Below, in pieces: positions 25,664 through 34,182 of a stretch of 64,000 bases of DNA. Location: NCBI GenBank assembly GCA_963817735.1, contig CAWFPP010000016.1, positions 165,731-229,730 on the forward strand. Direction: 5' to 3'. The notes under the pieces are model-generated. The model was not told the DNA's origin, searched no databases, and was given only the letters and a program-made list of their open reading frames with translations. A program made the position numbers and the translations under genes. The stretch's first letter is position 1. Each line of letters starts with the position of its first letter. Source of the stretch: Bog-473 sp963817735. Lineage in GTDB: Bacteria; Actinomycetota; Acidimicrobiia; Acidimicrobiales; RAAP-2.

Positions 25664-27523
25664 GTGAGTGACGCCGCGCCGGTGCTGACGCAGGAGCGGG
25701 CGGCGCCGGCGGACAACCGGCCCCGGCACGCCCGCGACGCCACGCCGCGCCCATGGCTGGTGACAGCGGGCGTGGCCCTCGTCTATCTGGCCCTGTCGGT
25801 CCTGGCCAACCGGAACGCCTGGGCCCACGGCATCGCGCACACGATCCAGACGGCGGGGGGCAATGACGTCCCCGAGGAGATCTGGTTCCTGGCCCAGACG
25901 CCCTGGGTCCTGCTGCACGCCCACAACCCCCTCGTCAACAACTGGCTCAACGCGCCCAGCGGCATCGACCTGATGGACAACACGACGATGCCGCTGCTGG
26001 GCATCGTGGGCTTCCCCGTCACGTTGCTCTTCGGCCCCATCGCGACGTTCAACGTGCTGCTCGACCTGTCGATCTTCGCCTCGGCCCTGAGCTTCTTCGT
26101 CATGGCCCGGCGCTTCGTCGGCTGGTGGCCGGCGGCGTTCATCGGAGGGCTGGCCTACGGGTTCTCCCCCTTCACCGCGGCCACGGCCAACGGCCACCTC
26201 TTCCTGCTGTTCCAGGCCGTCCCACCGTTGGTGATCCTCTTCGCCGACCGCTTCTTCCGTTCGGAGGGGACTTCGGCCGTCTGGTCCGGTGTCGCGGTCG
26301 GGCTCTGCTTCGTGGCCGAGTTCTACATCTCGACCGAGTCCTTCGCCTCGCTGGCCGTCATGACCGGAGTCGCGGCGGTCCTGGGCCTCGGCCTGGTCCT
26401 GTGGAAGCACGTGGCACTCGACCGGCGGCGCGTCGTGACCTTCGCCGGGTGCGCGTTCATCGTGGTCGCCCTCGGCATCGGCTACGGCGCGTGGCTCGCC
26501 GTCGCCGGGCCGCACCACATCACCGGGCCGGCGCAACCGGCGACCGCCCTGGCGGGCGTCACGGTCGATCCGCTGGGCTTCGTCGTGCCGACCCTCGATC
26601 AGCACTTCACGTTCGGTCACGCCGCGCTGGGTGACTCGCTCGTGGCCTCGCGCGATGCGAACTGGAACATCGTCTTCGACTCGCCGATAGAGAACGGCTC
26701 GTACATCGGCATCCCCCTTCTGCTCGCGCTGGTGGCCGCCAGCATCGTCTTGCGGCGCAAGCGCATCGCCCTCTTCTGCACGGCCATGGGCGTCATCGCC
26801 CTGATCATGTCCCTGGGGTCGCATCTGCACGTCGACGGGCATCGCACCGGCATCCCGTTGCCGTTCATCGTGATCGAACACCTCCCCCTGCTCAACAGCA
26901 GCGTGGCCTCACGGTGGATCACGTACTTCTGGCTGTTCGCGTCGCTGCTGCTCGCGCTGCTGCTCGATGCCGTCTACAAGGCGGTGCCGGCGGACGGCCG
27001 CCTGGGCCGGGCCGGCGGCGCCGTGGCGAGCGGTCTCCTGGCGGTGGTGGTGCTGCTGCCGCTCCTGCCCGCCTGGCCCTACGTGTCCGCGCCGGCGTCC
27101 GTCCCCGCGTGGTTCACGAGCGGGGCGCGGTCGCTCCCGGCCGGGTCGACCGCCCTGGTCTACCCGATCGCCAACTCCTCCGACGACTCCGGCATGTTGT
27201 GGCAGGCGATGGCCCAGATGCAGTTCCGCCAGCCCGGGGGGTTCGCCGTGATTCCCGGCCCGAACGGCGCCAACACGTTCAACGGCGATCCTTCCCCGCT
27301 CGAAGGAGCCCTGGCCCAGTGCGAGGAGGGCACGACGGCGGCGCCGGACTTTCCGCCCGCCGCGGTGCGGGCCCAGCTGCGCCAGTGGCAGGCGCAGACC
27401 GTGGTCGTGGTCCCGACCGGACCCGGCGCGGCCTGTGCCACGACGCTGTTCACCGGCGCCCTCGGCCCGCCGGAACACGTGGGGGGCGTGCTCGTGTGGC
27501 CGCATCTCGACGCCGGATCGTGA
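25664..27523 (+). CDS. Multi-pass membrane protein, glycosyltransferase-like (paralogue of 45542-47546)
   Basis: It is a 619-residue integral membrane protein with about ten hydrophobic spans (for example LVTAGVALVYLALSVLA, VFSSALSF-type segments and ASGLLAVVVLLPLLPAW) and a final extracytoplasmic domain of about 150 residues. The pattern of an early loop with the acidic EEIWFLAQTPW and HNPLVNNWLNAPSG resembles GT-C or YfhO-like membrane glycosyltransferases that use polyprenyl-phosphate sugars. I cannot confirm a catalytic motif. The GTG at 25664 was chosen because it opens a basic/polar N-terminus before the first span. A frameshifted paralogue with the same domain order occurs 20 kb downstream. 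Confidence 0.75.
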   Translation: MSDAAPVLTQERAAPADNRPRHARDATPRPWLVTAGVALVYLALSVLANRNAWAHGIAHTIQTAGGNDVPEEIWFLAQTPWVLLHAHNPLVNNWLNAPSGIDLMDNTTMPLLGIVGFPVTLLFGPIATFNVLLDLSIFASALSFFVMARRFVGWWPAAFIGGLAYGFSPFTAATANGHLFLLFQAVPPLVILFADRFFRSEGTSAVWSGVAVGLCFVAEFYISTESFASLAVMTGVAAVLGLGLVLWKHVALDRRRVVTFAGCAFIVVALGIGYGAWLAVAGPHHITGPAQPATALAGVTVDPLGFVVPTLDQHFTFGHAALGDSLVASRDANWNIVFDSPIENGSYIGIPLLLALVAASIVLRRKRIALFCTAMGVIALIMSLGSHLHVDGHRTGIPLPFIVIEHLPLLNSSVASRWITYFWLFASLLLALLLDAVYKAVPADGRLGRAGGAVASGLLAVVVLLPLLPAWPYVSAPASVPAWFTSGARSLPAGSTALVYPIANSSDDSGMLWQAMAQMQFRQPGGFAVIPGPNGANTFNGDPSPLEGALAQCEEGTTAAPDFPPAAVRAQLRQWQAQTVVVVPTGPGAACATTLFTGALGPPEHVGGVLVWPHLDAGS

Positions 27524-27594
27524 TCGTCCCGGCCTGAACGCAGGGGCGTCGGCGCAGCGACACACGACGCGCCGATGTGCGGCAACATGGCGGC

Positions 27595-28542
27595 ATGGCA
27601 CACGACCGCAAATTCCGCTTCGCCGCGCAACTGAGCAAGGCGCCGGACGGCACCGCCCGGTCCTGGGCCGAGCAGGCGCGCCAGGCCGAGGACCTGGGCT
27701 ACAGCGCGCTCCTCATGCCGGACCACTTCGGCGATCAGCTCGCCCCCGTGCCCGCCCTGGCGGCCGTGGCCGCGGCCACCACCAGGCTGCACATGGGGTC
27801 GCTGGTCTTCGGCAACGACTACCGCCATCCCTTCGTGCTGGCCAAGGAAGCGGCCACGCTCGACGTGCTCAGCGACGGCCGCTTCGAAATGAGCCTCGGT
27901 GCCGGGTGGATGCGCACGGACTACGACGAGGCCGGGCTGGCCTATGACCACCCCGCGGTGCGGGTGGCCCGCTTCGAGGAGGCGGTGAAGGTGGTCCAGG
28001 GGCTCCTGCGCACCGACGGGCCGTTCAACTTCCACGGCGAGCACTACGAGGTGCTGGGCCACACGCTGACGCCCCGCCCGGTGCAGCAACCCGGGCCCCC
28101 GCTCATCGTCGGGGGCGGCGGTAAGCGCGTCCTGTCATTTGCCGCCCGCCACGCAGACATCGTCAGCATCAACGTCAACCTGCGCGAGGGCACCGGCGGC
28201 GTCGAGACGGCAGCGGACGCCACGCCGGCGCGGACCCGCCTGAAGGTCAGCTGGGTCAAGGAGGCGGCGGGCGACCGCTTCGCCGACCTCGAGCTGAACG
28301 CCCTGATCGGCTTCGTCATGGTGACCGACGACGCCGAGGCCCTGGCCGCCCAGATGGGGCCGGCCTTCGGGATCGATGCGGCGGACGCGCTGCACGTGCC
28401 CATGGCACTGATCGGCACGCTCGACCAAATGGCCGAAGAGCTCCAGTGGCGGCGGGCCGAGTACGGGATCTCCTACTGGTCGATTGAGTCGGAGGCCTGG
28501 CAGACCCTGGCGCCCGTCGTGGCCAAGCTGGCCGGCACATGA
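27595..28542 (+). CDS. LLM class (F420-dependent type) oxidoreductase
   Basis: It is a luciferase-like TIM-barrel oxidoreductase, in actinobacteria usually F420-dependent. The 315-residue protein has RFAAQLSKAPDGTARSWAE, LMPDHFGDQLAP, MGSLVFGNDYRHPFVLAKEAATLD, RFEMSLGAGW and PPLIVGGGGKRVL. This matches the TIGR03621-type F420 oxidoreductase subgroup. The ATG at 27595 gives MAHDRKFRF; an in-frame GTG 18 nt upstream is less likely. The stop overlaps the alpha/beta hydrolase ATG (ATGA). The substrate is unknown. Confidence 0.9.
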   Translation: MAHDRKFRFAAQLSKAPDGTARSWAEQARQAEDLGYSALLMPDHFGDQLAPVPALAAVAAATTRLHMGSLVFGNDYRHPFVLAKEAATLDVLSDGRFEMSLGAGWMRTDYDEAGLAYDHPAVRVARFEEAVKVVQGLLRTDGPFNFHGEHYEVLGHTLTPRPVQQPGPPLIVGGGGKRVLSFAARHADIVSINVNLREGTGGVETAADATPARTRLKVSWVKEAAGDRFADLELNALIGFVMVTDDAEALAAQMGPAFGIDAADALHVPMALIGTLDQMAEELQWRRAEYGISYWSIESEAWQTLAPVVAKLAGT

Positions 28543-29435
28543 CGATCGCCACCGCCGGCCGGTGGGAGGCCATCGGCAGGCACCGCACGCTGTGCGGCCA
28601 GCGCGTCTTCACCATCGACGCACCCGCCATCGGCCGCGAACGCCATGAGGCGCTCCTCATCCTGCACGGGTTCCCGTCGTCTTCGTTCGACTACGCGGCC
28701 GTGCTCGAGGGCTTGCGCGCCGGGCGGCGCGTCCTGCTTTTCGACATGCTGGGCTACGGGCTCTCCGCCAAACCGGACCGCGTCTACTCCATGGCCCTGC
28801 AGGCCGACGTCGCTGCCGCATTCGTCGCCGCGCTCGGCCTGCAGCGCGTCGCGCTGCTCACGCACGACATGGGCGACACGGTCGGCGGCGAGCTCCTGGC
28901 CCGGCGCGCCGAGGGGGCCTGGGCGGTGGAGGTGACCCGGCGCGTCGTCACCAACGGCAGCATCTACATCGCGCAGGCGCACCTGACCGACGGCCAGCAA
29001 TTGCTCCTCGGCCTGCCCGACGAGCTGGTGGCGCCGGGGATCCCGATCGATGCCGCCTCCATCGCGCGGAGCCTGCGCGAAACGTTCAGCCCGCTGACGC
29101 CGCCCGTCCCCGCCGGCTGGCCCGAGGACCCGGTGCCGGCGATGGCGGCCGAGGTGGTGCGCGACGACGGCCACCTGCTCCTGCCCCGGCTGATCCGCTA
29201 CATCGAGGAGCGGCGGGCCAACGAACGACGGTTCACCGGCGCGATCGAGGCGGACCCCTCCCCGCTGCACATCGTGTGGGGCCTGGACGACCCCATCGCC
29301 GTCCCGTCCATGGTGGACACGCTGCTGGCCGCCCGGCCGGACGCCACGGCGGTCCGCCTCCATGGGGTAGGCCACTACCCCATGGTCGAGGCGCCCCAGC
29401 GCTACCTCGACGCGGTCCTCCCCGGGCTGGTGTGA
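28539..29435 (+). CDS. Alpha/beta-fold hydrolase with Asp nucleophile (haloalkane dehalogenase/epoxide hydrolase-like)
   Basis: It is a 298-residue alpha/beta hydrolase. The HGFPSSSFDYAAVL oxyanion region is followed by the nucleophile elbow LLTHDMGDTVG, where the nucleophile position is Asp and not Ser. Near the C-terminus are IVWGLDDPIAV (acid) and GVGHYPMVEAP (His). An Asp nucleophile in HDMGD is typical of the haloalkane dehalogenase and epoxide hydrolase branch. Start and stop each overlap neighbours by 4 nt, so it is translationally coupled to the LLM oxidoreductase and the DUF2127 gene. The true substrate cannot be inferred. Confidence 0.88.
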   Translation: MTIATAGRWEAIGRHRTLCGQRVFTIDAPAIGRERHEALLILHGFPSSSFDYAAVLEGLRAGRRVLLFDMLGYGLSAKPDRVYSMALQADVAAAFVAALGLQRVALLTHDMGDTVGGELLARRAEGAWAVEVTRRVVTNGSIYIAQAHLTDGQQLLLGLPDELVAPGIPIDAASIARSLRETFSPLTPPVPAGWPEDPVPAMAAEVVRDDGHLLLPRLIRYIEERRANERRFTGAIEADPSPLHIVWGLDDPIAVPSMVDTLLAARPDATAVRLHGVGHYPMVEAPQRYLDAVLPGLV

Positions 29436-30235
29436 GAGGCACCCGGCCCTCCAACCGCTACGAGCTCCTGACGTGCGCCTGGTCCGGCCACGTCCTGGTC
29501 GGCCTCGATGCCGCCACCGTCACTCCCGACGACGCGCTGGTGGTGCGCCGCGACGGCGCGGCGCGCTGGCACCGCTGCCTGCGCTGTGACGACTGGGTCC
29601 GGCGTGCGGAGCCGGGCCACCCGGCGCGCCCGCGGGTCGAGCAACGCGACGAGATCCACCTTCCGCTGCGGGGCTCGGCGCTGCGGGACCGCTACGTCCT
29701 GCGCCTCATTGCGCTCGATCGCGCCATTCACGTCATCGTGCTGACCGGGCTGGCCATCGCGTTGTTCACCTTCGCCGCCCACGATCAGGCCCTGCACCAC
29801 GACTACCAGAACATCATGAATGACCTGGCGGGCGGGACGCCCGGGGCCTCCCAGGCGCGTGGCCTCCTCGGCTACTTCGGGCGGGCCTTCAAGTACTCGC
29901 CGACGCACCTGCGCATCCTCGGGGTGGTGCTGCTGGCCTTCGCCGCGCTGGAGGCGGCCGAGATGGTCGGGCTGTGGCTCAACAAGCGCTGGGCCGAGTA
30001 CCTGACGTTCATCGCCACCACCGCGCTCGTGCCGTTCGAGGTCTACGAGCTCACGAACGGCGTCAGCGCGTTCAAGCTCGTCGCCCTCGTCATCAACCTG
30101 GCCGTCGTGCTCTACCTGCTCCTGGCCAAACGGCTCTTCGGTCTGCGGGGCGGCCATGCCGCGGAGCGGGCCCGCCGCGAGGCGTCGAGCGGCTGGGCGG
30201 CCATTGAGCGGGCGACGGCTCCGCCGCCGGCCTGA
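29432..30235 (+). CDS. DUF2127 family membrane protein
   Basis: It is a 267-residue protein. A hydrophilic N-terminal region contains two Cys-x2-Cys-like positions (CAWSG and RCLRCDDW). A DUF2127-type membrane region with four spans follows: HVIVLTGLAIALFTFAAHD, LRILGVVLLAFAALEAAEMVGLWL, EYLTFIATTALVPFEVYEL and LVALVINLAVVLYLLLAKRL. The family has no established function. The GTG start at 29432 overlaps the hydrolase stop (GTGA). The cysteine-bearing N-terminus could form a small zinc ribbon, an inference only. Confidence 0.85.
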   Translation: MRGTRPSNRYELLTCAWSGHVLVGLDAATVTPDDALVVRRDGAARWHRCLRCDDWVRRAEPGHPARPRVEQRDEIHLPLRGSALRDRYVLRLIALDRAIHVIVLTGLAIALFTFAAHDQALHHDYQNIMNDLAGGTPGASQARGLLGYFGRAFKYSPTHLRILGVVLLAFAALEAAEMVGLWLNKRWAEYLTFIATTALVPFEVYELTNGVSAFKLVALVINLAVVLYLLLAKRLFGLRGGHAAERARREASSGWAAIERATAPPPA

Positions 30236-30238
30236 CGA

Positions 30239-31882
30239 TCAGGCGGGCGCCATCACCTTGAGGGTGCGTGTCTCGGTGGGCAAGCTGGCGTACAGGTCGG
30301 CCACCAGGTCGTCGCGCTGGGCCCGGCACGCCGTGTCGTCCCACCGGTTTTCGAACTGGTGGGGGTCTGCGTCGACGTCGTAGAGCTCCCCGGTGGCGAT
30401 GGCCACACCGCCCGGGCCGGTTTCCGACTGCTCGTAGACCACCGGGCACGGTCGGAGGACGGCGTCACCCCAGACCTCTTCGAGCCCGTTGGGTTGCCCC
30501 GCCGTCGAAGGCTCGTACACGGTGCACAGCCAGCCGTCGCGATAAATGGTCCGCAGGTGCATGCCGTAGCCCGGGAACTGGCTGTCCCACTCGCAGAGCG
30601 CACGCTCGCGCCCGCTCTCACCGTCGGCCTGTGGGAGGGCCCGGCCCTCCATGTTGGGCGCAGGGTCGATGCCGGCGATGGCACAGAACGTCGGCGCCAG
30701 GTCGACCTGGCCGACCGGATCGTGCACCACCGCCGGTTCGATGCCGGCGGACGGGGCCGGCCGCCACACGAAGGGCAGCCGCATCAACGCGTCGGTGTGG
30801 TACGGCCCCTTGTAAAGGAGGCCGAAGTCACCCTGCATCTCGCCATGGTCGGTCGTGAAGATGACATCGGTGTCGGCCAGCCAGCCCCGCTGCGCCACCG
30901 TCCGCAGCACACGTCCGCAGGCCTCGTCGATCAACTCGTTCATGACGTGCACCTTGGCGTTGATCTCGCGGATCTGGTCGTGCGTCAGGCGCGAGGGCAC
31001 GAAGGCGGCCGGCCCACCCTCCATGTTGGGGAACGTGCCCTCCCAGAAACCAAGCCAGTGCCGCGGCTTGCGCGCCAGCACGGCGCGGACGGCCTCGTCA
31101 GAGCCGGGGTGGCCGGGGGGAAGCGCGAGGTCCTGCCACGGCACGCGGGGCAGTTCCGAGGCCGGCGGGTCCCAGGGGTGGTGGGGGTCGGGGAACGACA
31201 TCCAGCAGAACCACGGCTCGTCCGCGCCCAGCGACGACAGCCAGTCGACGGTCAGGTCGGCCACCCAGTCGGTGTGGTACCACTCCCGCGGGATGGGGTT
31301 GTTCTTCGTCTCGGGCGCCGCCGTGTCGCCCCCCGGCTCCGCCTGGAGCAGTCCCGCGAAGCTGTGCATGTGCTCGGGGTGGTTCGCTTTGAGCCAGCGC
31401 CCGTAGTGCGCGATCGGGTGGTCGCCCCACGCCGCGGCGTGCATCGCCTGCTGGGACCGCTCGAAGCCGCGCCAGGGCCCGGTGTCGCCCCGCGCCGCCC
31501 GAGCGTTCTCCTCGAACTGGTTGGTGGGATCGAAGCCCGGCTCGAAGTGGGCCTTGCCGAGCAGCGCGGTGCGGTAGCCGGCCGCGTCGTGCAGGTACTG
31601 CGCCACCGACGGGGCGTCGACCGGGAGCGGGATGCCGTTGGCGACGACGCCGTGTGTGCGGACGTACTGGCCCGTGAGCATGGTCGAGCGCGCCGGCATG
31701 CACACCGTGTTCTGGTTGTACGCGCGCCGGTAGGTGATCCCCTCGGCGGCCAGGCCGTCGACCACCGGCGTGCGGGCCACCGTGCCACCGTTGCAGCCGA
31801 GGCTGTCGTAGCGTTGCTGGTCCGTGGTGATGAAGAGGATGTTGCGGCGGCGGGGACCGGACGCTGGCGCGCGCTCTGACAT
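30239..31882 (-). CDS. Sulfatase (formylglycine-dependent, Cys type)
   Basis: It is a 547-residue type I sulfatase or choline-sulfatase-like enzyme. The metal-binding start ILFITTDQQRYDSLGCNGG is followed by the modification motif CMPARSTMLTGQ (C-x-[PA]-x-R, Cys61), which must be converted to formylglycine by FGE. Further motifs are KAHFEPGFDP, SFPDPHHPWDPP and VIFTTDHGEMQGDFGL. No signal peptide is seen, so it appears cytosolic. No FGE gene lies in the window. It converges with the DUF2127 gene, only 3 nt apart. The substrate is unknown; the sequence pattern is closest to choline-sulfatase/iduronate-sulfatase-like enzymes. Confidence 0.93.
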   Translation of the reverse strand: MSERAPASGPRRRNILFITTDQQRYDSLGCNGGTVARTPVVDGLAAEGITYRRAYNQNTVCMPARSTMLTGQYVRTHGVVANGIPLPVDAPSVAQYLHDAAGYRTALLGKAHFEPGFDPTNQFEENARAARGDTGPWRGFERSQQAMHAAAWGDHPIAHYGRWLKANHPEHMHSFAGLLQAEPGGDTAAPETKNNPIPREWYHTDWVADLTVDWLSSLGADEPWFCWMSFPDPHHPWDPPASELPRVPWQDLALPPGHPGSDEAVRAVLARKPRHWLGFWEGTFPNMEGGPAAFVPSRLTHDQIREINAKVHVMNELIDEACGRVLRTVAQRGWLADTDVIFTTDHGEMQGDFGLLYKGPYHTDALMRLPFVWRPAPSAGIEPAVVHDPVGQVDLAPTFCAIAGIDPAPNMEGRALPQADGESGRERALCEWDSQFPGYGMHLRTIYRDGWLCTVYEPSTAGQPNGLEEVWGDAVLRPCPVVYEQSETGPGGVAIATGELYDVDADPHQFENRWDDTACRAQRDDLVADLYASLPTETRTLKVMAPA

Positions 31883-31894
31883 GTACGGCCCCGC

Positions 31895-32524
31895 TCACTC
31901 GCTCCGCAGCATGCGGTGCAGGTCGAGCTCGAGCTCTTCCATCAACGCGGCCAGCAGCCGCAGACGCTCGGGGGCGCCGTCGGCCGCCAGGAGCCGCTGC
32001 GCGTCGTAGGCGTTGAGGGGAGCGGCCGCGCAGAGCTGCCAGGACGCGACGTCGGCGTCGCCTCCTCCGTCGAGCGCGAAGTCGGGCGCGACGGGAGGAG
32101 CACCGCCTTGCTCGGCCAGCAGGGCCCGGGCCAGGCGCACCCGTTGCCCGGCGGCACCCACCAACGAGGCGGCGTCACCCGGCTCGGACGCCGACACCTC
32201 GTGCACCAGGGCGACCGGATAGGGATCGTCGGGCAGCCACTGCTCCACGGCGATCAGCACCTCCCCCTCGACCTGTAGGACCCAGCGCCCGTCGTGCAGC
32301 TCGGCGGAACGGGTAATGACGCCCCGGGTGCCGAGGCTGCTGCGCTCGTCGCCGCCCCCGACCTCGGAGCCGCGCACGATGAGCACGACGCCGAGCCGGG
32401 CATCGCCCGCCAGGCAGTCCCGGATCAGCTCGAGATAGCGCGGTTCGAAGACGTGCAACGGCATGGAGGCATGCGGGAACAGGACGGCCGAGAGGGGAAA
32501 CATCGGCAGGCGCGTCCCGGGCAT
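31895..32524 (-). CDS. Lon N-terminal (LON substrate-binding) domain protein
   Basis: It is a 209-residue stand-alone Lon-N (PUA-like) domain protein with no protease or ATPase part. The domain begins RLPMFPLSAVLFPHASMPLHVFEPRY and continues with LGVVLIVRGSEVGGG, TRGVITRSAELHDGRWVLQVEGE. Single-domain proteins of this family are widespread in actinobacteria. They are thought to bind protein or nucleic acid but have no proven role. An ATG at 32503 is an alternative start. It lies 13 bp upstream of the sulfatase and in the same orientation. Confidence 0.9.
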   Translation of the reverse strand: MPGTRLPMFPLSAVLFPHASMPLHVFEPRYLELIRDCLAGDARLGVVLIVRGSEVGGGDERSSLGTRGVITRSAELHDGRWVLQVEGEVLIAVEQWLPDDPYPVALVHEVSASEPGDAASLVGAAGQRVRLARALLAEQGGAPPVAPDFALDGGGDADVASWQLCAAAPLNAYDAQRLLAADGAPERLRLLAALMEELELDLHRMLRSE

Positions 32525-32650
32525 GCCCCACCTTGGCACGGCCCGCCGCGTCGCCGCACGGACCGTCCTAGCCGCCCCGGCGGGGAGAAGGCCGCCCATG
32601 CCAGGACCGCCGCACGGCCGCCGCACGGCCGTCCAAGCCATGGCGCGAGA

Positions 32651-32674
32651 AGGACCGGCCCTGCGGCCGGTCCT
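32651..32674. repeat. Perfect 10-bp inverted repeat
   Basis: AGGACCGGCC, a 4-nt loop CTGC, and GGCCGGTCCT form a perfect GC-rich hairpin, about 130 nt upstream of the Lon-N start. There is no T-run, so a rho-independent terminator is unlikely unless it ends an unseen transcript from the right. Confidence 0.7.
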
Positions 32675-32848
32675 CACTCGTTCTGATGCAACTTTTAGTG
32701 CTTCGTTCTTGCTGTGCGCAGTCCGTGGCTCCTGCCTGCGGCGCAGTGGGTGCGGGGGCCGCCTTGTCGGCCGGCCGGCACACGCACCGGCGCGATCACG
32801 GCCTCATTCATACGCCGGGCCTCACGCCAAGCAGACTGCTCGGAGGCG

Positions 32849-32871
32849 CCACCGAAAACCGACTTCGGTGG
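32849..32871. repeat. Perfect 8-bp inverted repeat
   Basis: CCACCGAA, a 7-nt loop AACCGAC, and TTCGGTGG form a second hairpin in the same divergent gap, 275 nt upstream of the SDR gene. It could be an operator or part of a structured leader RNA. Confidence 0.6.
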
Positions 32872-33143
32872 TGCAACCTCAACCCGGCGGATCGGCCTCC
32901 TCGGTCGAGCCTGTCGATGCCATCGGCAGCTCCTTTCCACTCGGGGCAACGGCGGGTGCTCCGTGTGCCGCTCGCTTCGATCAAGTATCCACCCGGCCCC
33001 CGGCCGTGTGAACCCCACGCGAACTGGGCATTCGCAAAGCCCCTGGTCGGGTGGCCCTCCGTCACGCGAACTTCACATGGAGGTGATCCGGTGATCCTCG
33101 CGGCCCCAGAGGCGGCGCCGACGCGGTCACGTACGCTCTGGCC

Positions 33144-33971
33144 ATGGCACTGCCGGCACCGAAGGAGAACACGACCGCGATCGTCACCGGCGCCTCGTCG
33201 GGCATCGGCGCGGCAATCGCACGGGAGCTGGCGCGGCGCGGCCACGGCCTGACGCTGGTGGCCCGTCGCGAGGATCGGTTGAAGGCGCTGGCCGACGAGT
33301 TGGCCCAGGCGCACTCTGTGCGCATCGAGGTCGTGGCCGCCGACCTCACCGATGCAGACTCTCGTGGCGACTTGCCGGAGCAGCTGGCGGCGCGTGGAGT
33401 GACGCCGGACATCCTCGTCAACAACGCCGGGTTCACGACGATGGGGCCCGTCTTCACTGCCGACCGCGCCGCCGAGCTCTCCCTGGTGCGCACGAATGTC
33501 GAAGCGGTGGTCGACCTCTGTTCGCTGTTCGTGCCCGGTATGGTCACTCGTCACCGGGGCGCCGTGCTCAACACCGCGTCGACCGCGGCGTTCCAACCGC
33601 TGCCCGGGCAGGCCGCCTACGGCGCGTCGAAGTCCTTCGTGCTGTCGTACGGGCGCGCGCTGCGGGCCGAGCTGCACGGCACGGGTGTCAGCGTCACCAC
33701 GCTGTGCCCGGGCCCGGTCGAGACGGGGTTCGCCGAGGCGGCCGGCATGACCGACGAGGAGGCGGGTGAGACCCTGCCCAGAATCATGTGGGTCCCGGTG
33801 GACGACGTCGCCCGCGCCGCGGTCGAAGGGCTCGCGGCCGGACGTGCCGTGGTAATCCCGGGGCCCGCGAACCGCGTCGGAGCCGGGCTGGCCCACCTGG
33901 TGCCCAAGTCCCTCCTGTTGCCCCTCATGGCCAAGCGTCACCCGGCCCTGCACGCCGACCAGCCGGCCTGA
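33144..33971 (+). CDS. Short-chain dehydrogenase/reductase
   Basis: It is a 275-residue classical SDR. The NADP-type loop is IVTGASSGIGAAIARELARRG (about 14-34), followed by LVARREDRL, ILVNNAGFTTMG, the catalytic Ser in NTASTAAF and YGASKSFVLSYG, and CPGPVETGF. The length and the C-terminal VPKSLLLPLMAKRH fit the DltE-like/KR group of SDRs found with lipid genes. It precedes the P450 gene by 211 bp in the same orientation, so it may supply or remove the product of that enzyme, but no overlap supports an operon. Confidence 0.92.
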   Translation: MALPAPKENTTAIVTGASSGIGAAIARELARRGHGLTLVARREDRLKALADELAQAHSVRIEVVAADLTDADSRGDLPEQLAARGVTPDILVNNAGFTTMGPVFTADRAAELSLVRTNVEAVVDLCSLFVPGMVTRHRGAVLNTASTAAFQPLPGQAAYGASKSFVLSYGRALRAELHGTGVSVTTLCPGPVETGFAEAAGMTDEEAGETLPRIMWVPVDDVARAAVEGLAAGRAVVIPGPANRVGAGLAHLVPKSLLLPLMAKRHPALHADQPA

Positions 33972-34182
33972 GCTGCAGCGGCGGTTGAGTACGCCGGAGG
34001 CGGGCGCGTGACCGCCGCCAACGTCAGCGACGCTGCCCGGCCACGCGCCCGTAGGGCGGGAACGCCCGGATCGTGCGGCCCTTGCGGGGACCCGTCGCCA
34101 GACCCCGGAGGGCCACCGGGCCTCCGGTAGCCTCGTCCGCGTCGCCGCTCCCGAAAATGGGGGGGCGCAGAGACGGGGGCCC

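Larger units (their letters stand above)
32525..33143. other. 619-bp divergent intergenic region with two strong hairpins
   Basis: The space between the Lon-N gene (minus) and an SDR gene (plus) has open frames on both strands, but none has family similarity or a plausible ribosome site; the possible proteins are Arg/Pro/His-rich shadows. It contains two perfect hairpins, at 32651-32674 and 32849-32871. Neither is in a terminator position for the flanking genes, which both read away from the region. An unannotated small RNA or regulatory leader is possible. Confidence 0.5.
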
